A stretch of DNA of 64,000 bases from Nectonema munidae (Eukaryota; Nematomorpha; Nectonematoida; Nectonematidae). This document shows, piece after piece, positions 60,801 to 64,000 of the stretch. The translations under genes were made by a program, and so were the position numbers. The stretch's first letter is position 1. Every line of letters begins with the position of its first letter. Below the pieces are notes generated by a model. It had not been told where the DNA came from and ran no database searches. It saw nothing but the letters and a program-made list of their open reading frames with translations. Location: assembly GCA_030549495.1 (NCBI GenBank), contig JAUIRK010000536.1, positions 434,001-498,000 on the forward strand, written 5' to 3'.

Positions 60801-62516
60801 TTTCAAAAATAAAAACCCGACTCTCTACGACTCCGACTTCGCAGCCCTGGTAATAAGTATAGCAAAGTGTAAAATAATAATATGTGTATTTTTAATGGGG
60901 GCGGGGCTATAAGAAAGTGGATGTATTTACATATTTCAAAGCAGTTCCAGATAATGGGATCAAAGCCTCCCTTTATAGACAGGCGTAGTATAATATATAT
61001 ACAACAGCGTTTATAAAACGCCAAATTTTTAATAAAAGGCGAGATAGATATATAGAACCTTGCATAATTTTCTATGTATTTTGTTCAATTTCATTTTTTG
61101 AAAATTTCAGACTGAGTCTTCGATGTCCCAATAATTTTAATGCATTTTTTTCATATAAAAGTGCACAAATTATACTTGAACAAAAAGAAAGGCAAAATAT
61201 CTTGTTAAATGTTGCTTGTAGTTCAAATTTTCTTCAGATCGATTAATTTCTTGTCAATTTCATTTTAGTTACTTCCTGAGAGTTACACTCAGTAAGCGAT
61301 TGACAGATTTGATCAAGGAGATGGACATTGCTGTCCACGCCCTCTCCATCTACAACGAAGCAGACAACCCCATCAAAATGGAAGTCGGCATCGAAGATTC
61401 CCTTCACATTGAATTCGAGTACAACAAATCCAAGTAATGCCTATTTTCATCTCTTCCAGTAGCACTTCAGCACATTTTTGTTTCCTACAATTTTCGAACT
61501 TAAAATATACGAATTGCGCTTTGTTATTTCCCTTTTGTTTTAGAAATAGTTCGGCACTTTAGAGATTCTCACTTTCCACACCACATCTTTGCTGGTATAC
61601 TAGAGTTGACTTTTGTGAGTCCAGAAGCTTAAATTTAAGGGGGAAATTTTTTAAGTTCTCGAATTTAAGCATATTGTTTTCTTATACACTCTATTAAAGG
61701 TTTCCAGGCTGGTTTGGGGCCTATTCTAGATAGTCGTTATGATTCTCACCTGTTTCTCTAAATTTTTTACTTTCAACCGCGATTCTGATTCTGATTTTTT
61801 CATTTCTAAAGAATCTGCTTCCGATTAGTAAAGCGAACATATTTGCAGGCGAGTTTAGCTATCTGTGGAAATATGGATTGCTTTCGTCTCCATTAGCTTA
61901 CTAGATCATCACCTGGGCAGATATACATGACTTTTGGCTGTAGGAATGAAAAATGTTTCTCTACCCATGAAGCGAATTATCATCTAATTGTGTTGCCTAG
62001 AAATGGAAGGTCTATGGAGCTCAGTTCTTAGTTTTTCACGAAACTTCTTCCACCAGAAGCTTCAAGGGCTACAATTACTTAGAGAATTTGATTTCTCTAG
62101 GTCTGATTACGATTCTCCTATTCTTATGTTGGTTATAATCAGAATTGAGCTTAACTCTATTTCTAGGTAACTTGAATCCCCGTACTTTGACTCTTTGTGA
62201 ATTAAAATTAACAAAAAATCAATTATAATTATATCTTTATAATGTATTTAGAACGGGGGGAGGGAGTAACCCACGAGTCGGCCCGGAGCCCTTTGGACCC
62301 ACATTTGGTTATGAATAATCTGTTTAATTGATTCCTTCACTAATTAACAAACACTCTTACACATTTGCAATTTCATTTTTTACTCGCAGTGTCTTTGTTT
62401 TTACTGTAGATATCACCTAAAAGATACCATTGTCGGCAAAATATACTTCCTTCTTGTCAGAATCAAAATTCGTCACATGGAACTAGCAATAATTAAAAAG
62501 GAGACCTCAGGCAGTG
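54758..62516 (+). CDS. VPS26: VPS26, retromer subunit (first Met exon and 3' exons not in view)
   Basis: Five plus-strand exons (54758-54898, 59295-59370, 59432-59588, 61269-61433, 62410-62516) give about 215 residues colinear with VPS26A/B, the arrestin-fold subunit of the retromer cargo-recognition trimer (with VPS35 and VPS29) that sorts receptors out of endosomes. Diagnostic strings are NFFGFGQSAEIDI, YYDGESISGK, YDFDFANVEKPFESY, SIKMEVGIED-like IKMEVGIEDSLHIEFEYNKS and YHLKD.IVGKIYFLLVRIKI. All splice phases match. Arthropod proteins start MNFFGFGQ; here the Asn follows an acceptor directly, so the ATG must be in an upstream exon not identified. About 105 C-terminal residues lie beyond 64000. 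The 4.4-kb intron after exon 54758-54898 contains a transposon on the opposite strand. Confidence 0.95.
55000..57090. other. VPS26 intron, nothing firmly identified
   Basis: AT-rich intron sequence. Short frames on both strands have no recognisable domain. Confidence 0.4.
57125..58369 (-). mobile_element. unnamed DDE-like transposon family, transposase broken, antisense in VPS26 intron
   Basis: The minus strand begins MSELRSKNTLWLVDGLATNE at 58369 and is open for 149 codons, with a coiled, basic middle and a block reading LLDIAHQGAMQMMIIKEDRD. After stops and shifts (57920-57540) comes INPEVAAALDRSQVSSR, then an open stretch with TVHWDGKLMPALTNGEVVDR, LPILVSG and IAALCFDTTATNTGRKGD, and after another shift HHVLELLLKAVFSSLVPEVS near 57210-57150. 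This order (IAH.DA...I.EDR.FL; HWDGK; VDRLP; CFDTT.SNTG; CRHH.E) is a pattern I recall from many uncharacterised cnidarian and arthropod proteins of transposon type. Asp in HWD and FDTT, and His-His-Glu, are plausible catalytic residues. I cannot name the superfamily. Confidence 0.7.
58832..58856. repeat. perfect 9-bp hairpin, possible element end
   Basis: CACTCCTGT-acaag-ACAGGAGTG forms a perfect 9-bp stem, 460 bp upstream of the start of the minus-strand transposase frame. It could be a palindromic terminus or a regulatory hairpin of that element. No matching copy was seen on the other side. Confidence 0.5.
59295..59370 (+). CDS. VPS26: VPS26 exon 3
   Basis: Encodes VNITLKKPGVKMEHNGITID then FIGHI, as in human VNLAFKQPGKRLEHQGIRIEFVGQI. 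Acceptor CCCTAG, donor GTATGG, 76 nt, phase 0 in and 1 out. Confidence 0.95.
59432..59588 (+). CDS. VPS26: VPS26 exon 4
   Basis: Encodes LYYDRGGHHEFLVLSKQLSQ, then SGELFQNTSYDFDFANVEKP and FESYFGTNVKL. Intron 3 is only 61 bp. Acceptor ACTTAAG, donor GTAAAT, phase 1 in and 2 out. Confidence 0.95.
60185..60849. mobile_element. 665-bp hAT-like MITE with perfect 8-bp target duplication
   Basis: Left end CAGGGGTGCGGAGTCGG and right end, inverted, CAGGGCTGCGAAGTCGGAGTC, flanked on both sides by GTAATAAG (60177-60184 and 60850-60857). Interior AT-rich, without transposase. CAGGG ends and an 8-bp duplication indicate the hAT superfamily. It lies in the VPS26 intron between exons 4 and 5. Worn relatives occur at 8876-9840, 41960-42110 and 43980-44025. 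Confidence 0.9.
61269..61433 (+). CDS. VPS26: VPS26 exon 5
   Basis: Encodes YFLRVTLSKRLTDLIKEMDI, then AVHALSIYNEADNPIKMEVG and IEDSLHIEFEYNKS. Acceptor CATTTTAG, donor GTAATG, 165 nt, phase 2 in and out. Confidence 0.97.
62410..62516 (+). CDS. VPS26: VPS26 exon 6
   Basis: Encodes YHLKDTIVGKIYFLLVRIKI then RHMELAIIKKETSGS. Acceptor ACTGTAG, donor GTAAGA, 107 nt, phase 2 in and 1 out. The next exon (PN.Y.EN.TIAKYEIMDG in relatives) was not seen before the window ends. Confidence 0.95.
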
Positions 62517-62892
62517 GTAAGATTCACCCTTTGTTCTTTCATTTTAAGCTCTCCACGGCAAAATGATTTTCGAATGGATGTAACTCAATCTTTCGATTTC
62601 TAAAAGTATTGTGCTTTTAGGATTTCTAAAGGATTACGCTTGTATCACACATTCCTCTTTTAGTGACTTCCCAATGAGTTTTTATTTTATGTAAAAGTAT
62701 ACTTTTTTTTATTTTTTATTTCATGTGAAAGCATACTTTTAACTTTATAATTTCAATAATGCTCTAAAACTAGTATTTTGGAGAATTTTCAAATATCCAA
62801 TCATTATTTTTTAAGTTTTCTCATTTTTCGGCAATTTTTATTACAAACTTAACAAGCCAAGTCTTATTTGTCAGTATTTTAAAATAACTTAA

Positions 62893-63022
62893 CCCATTTA
62901 CGGCCAATGTTCCTATTTTGGAACATAAGTAATTTCATCTTCGTCTGCTTTTTTCAATGACTTTGAATATAAATCGTCTGCGTTTTTTTAGATATCGTCT
63001 GCTTTGCTTTGTTTTAAATGGG
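62893..63022. mobile_element. 130-bp MITE with CCCATTTA ends (TTAA type), copy B
   Basis: Flanked by TTAA on both sides (62889-62892, 63023-63026). Starts CCCATTTACGGCCAATG, ends TTTAAATGGG, and has the hairpin TGTTCC-tattt-tGGAACA near the left end. It is nearly identical over its whole length to copy A (39202-39331), suggesting recent activity. It is in the VPS26 intron after exon 6. Confidence 0.9.
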
Positions 63023-63029
63023 TTAACTT

Positions 63030-64000
63030 AATTTTGTCTCATGACTCTGTTTGTACGTATTCTGCATGCTAAACAACTACGTTATAGAGAGGGAGAGGTG
63101 TAAGTAAAAATGATGTGTCTAATTTTATTAAGAGATTTATTTATGGCAAACTTTCTTTACTGGTATTATGGAGTCATCCAGCAAATGTATAAATTGTTGA
63201 TAAAGAAGGCATCTTATTATTTAAATCGGTGTGAATATAGACTTGTTATGAAATTACGTGTTTTAAAGGAAACATCTTTTGATTTTTATTTAATTTGTTA
63301 AAATAAGCTTGTGCATAAAAGTAAGGATATATTAATATTCGGAAACATCTTCTGAACCCCGATGATAAGTTTATAAAAATGAATTTAAAAAAACCCTTTG
63401 CCTGGGCTATCCAAAAAAAGTTGAGGAGATATGTGTTCCTCAGTGCCACGCGTGAGAATTATTTAATTCGATCAATTAGCTGAATACATCGGAGGTCTGG
63501 TAAGGACTCCGGGGAGACAACTTGCCAGACCCTATTATATATTTAAATCGTTCACTGCTAAAAAGCATACTTAAAATAAAAAATTTCAAAAATATTTTAC
63601 ATACATATTGAAAGCAACATTTCAAAATGCTACATGCTCTAGAATAATTTATTTTTACAAAAGTTTTAAAAAAAATTTAATAACTGGACTTTATTTACTT
63701 TGAAAAATTTGGTCCAAATTTTAGTAAAAAAAAAGGGACCACCTTTTGTGATGAGCATAATGTGAAGATTTAAAGATATATATGTGTGTAATATATAAGT
63801 GTACACTATCATTTCACAACCTTCAATTTTTCTTTTATACATTTAATATTTTTCATTAAAATTTCAAATGCTTATAGATGGCATAGAAAGCTTGGATGTA
63901 ATTAAAAATTACTTATATTCCTATTTCACGATAAATCAGCTAGATGAAATATTTAAAGAGAATTTTTTTCGCAGGGGAGTATATATTTTGTATACTTTGT
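63030..64000. other. VPS26 intron to window edge, nothing recognised
   Basis: AT-rich sequence without a recognisable exon or repeat. The next VPS26 exon is expected beyond the window. Confidence 0.4.

Noticed and set aside
63974-64000. Next VPS26 exon at the window edge (CGCAG followed by GGGAGTATA)
   Set aside because: The phase allows it but the residues do not match the conserved continuation of VPS26.

Overview
The window looks like an AT-rich (roughly 70% A+T by eye) nuclear genome segment of an invertebrate, most likely an arthropod. A parasitic copepod of the salmon-louse type would fit the composition, the mix of ZBED5/SCAND3-like hAT, MULE-FLYWCH and piggyBac relics, and the VPS26 amino terminus (NFFGFGQSAEIDI). 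This placement is inference. Genes are split into short exons by long introns with GT..AG boundaries, and most of the remaining sequence is transposon debris.

Host genes: (1) On the minus strand, 10.34-20.39 kb carries nine exons of DDOST/OST48, a subunit of the ER oligosaccharyltransferase. About 402 residues are visible including the C-terminal membrane anchor, while the first roughly 60 residues were not found. (2) On the minus strand, 34.84-44.69 kb carries a complete six-exon short-chain dehydrogenase/reductase of the SDR16C / retinol dehydrogenase / 17-beta-HSD11 type. Its exon lengths sum to 909 nt (302 aa plus stop) and every junction is in phase. (3) On the plus strand, from 54.76 kb past the right edge, lie five exons of the retromer subunit VPS26. 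The initiator ATG apparently sits in a separate upstream exon, and about one third of the protein lies beyond the window. (4) On the minus strand, 3.22-3.85 kb holds an intronless orphan frame of 208 codons with a signal peptide and a hydrophobic C-terminal half. It is preceded by an 86-bp tandem repeat in which the clearest copies carry an inverted CCAAT box.

Layout: 0-2.5 kb anonymous AT-rich DNA; 2.5-3.0 kb GC-rich island; 3.2-4.3 kb orphan gene plus tandem repeat; 4.6-6.25 kb decayed hAT; 8.4-8.9 kb piggyBac relic; 10.3-20.4 kb DDOST with a fossil LTR element and a LINE tail in its introns; 22-24.5 kb tandem repeats; 26.55-28.05 kb hAT with both ends; 28.7-29 kb LINE fragment; 32.0-33.3 kb MULE with FLYWCH; 34.8-44.7 kb SDR gene with hAT pieces, a TTAA MITE and a partial exon duplication in its introns; 45.6-53.9 kb dense repeats, comprising a perfect (TTAGGG)9 block, a 28-bp minisatellite, a family with GGGGCGCACATCC ends, nested insertions and ZBED-type hAT pieces; 54.3-64 kb VPS26 with an unnamed DDE-like transposon, a hAT MITE with perfect target duplication and a second TTAA MITE in its introns.

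The three recognised genes (ER glycosylation, lipid/retinoid redox, endosomal sorting) are ordinary housekeeping genes with no evident functional link. I saw no convincing new multi-gene system. The interesting material is repeat architecture, the truncated exon duplication, and the orphan gene with its repeat-built upstream region.
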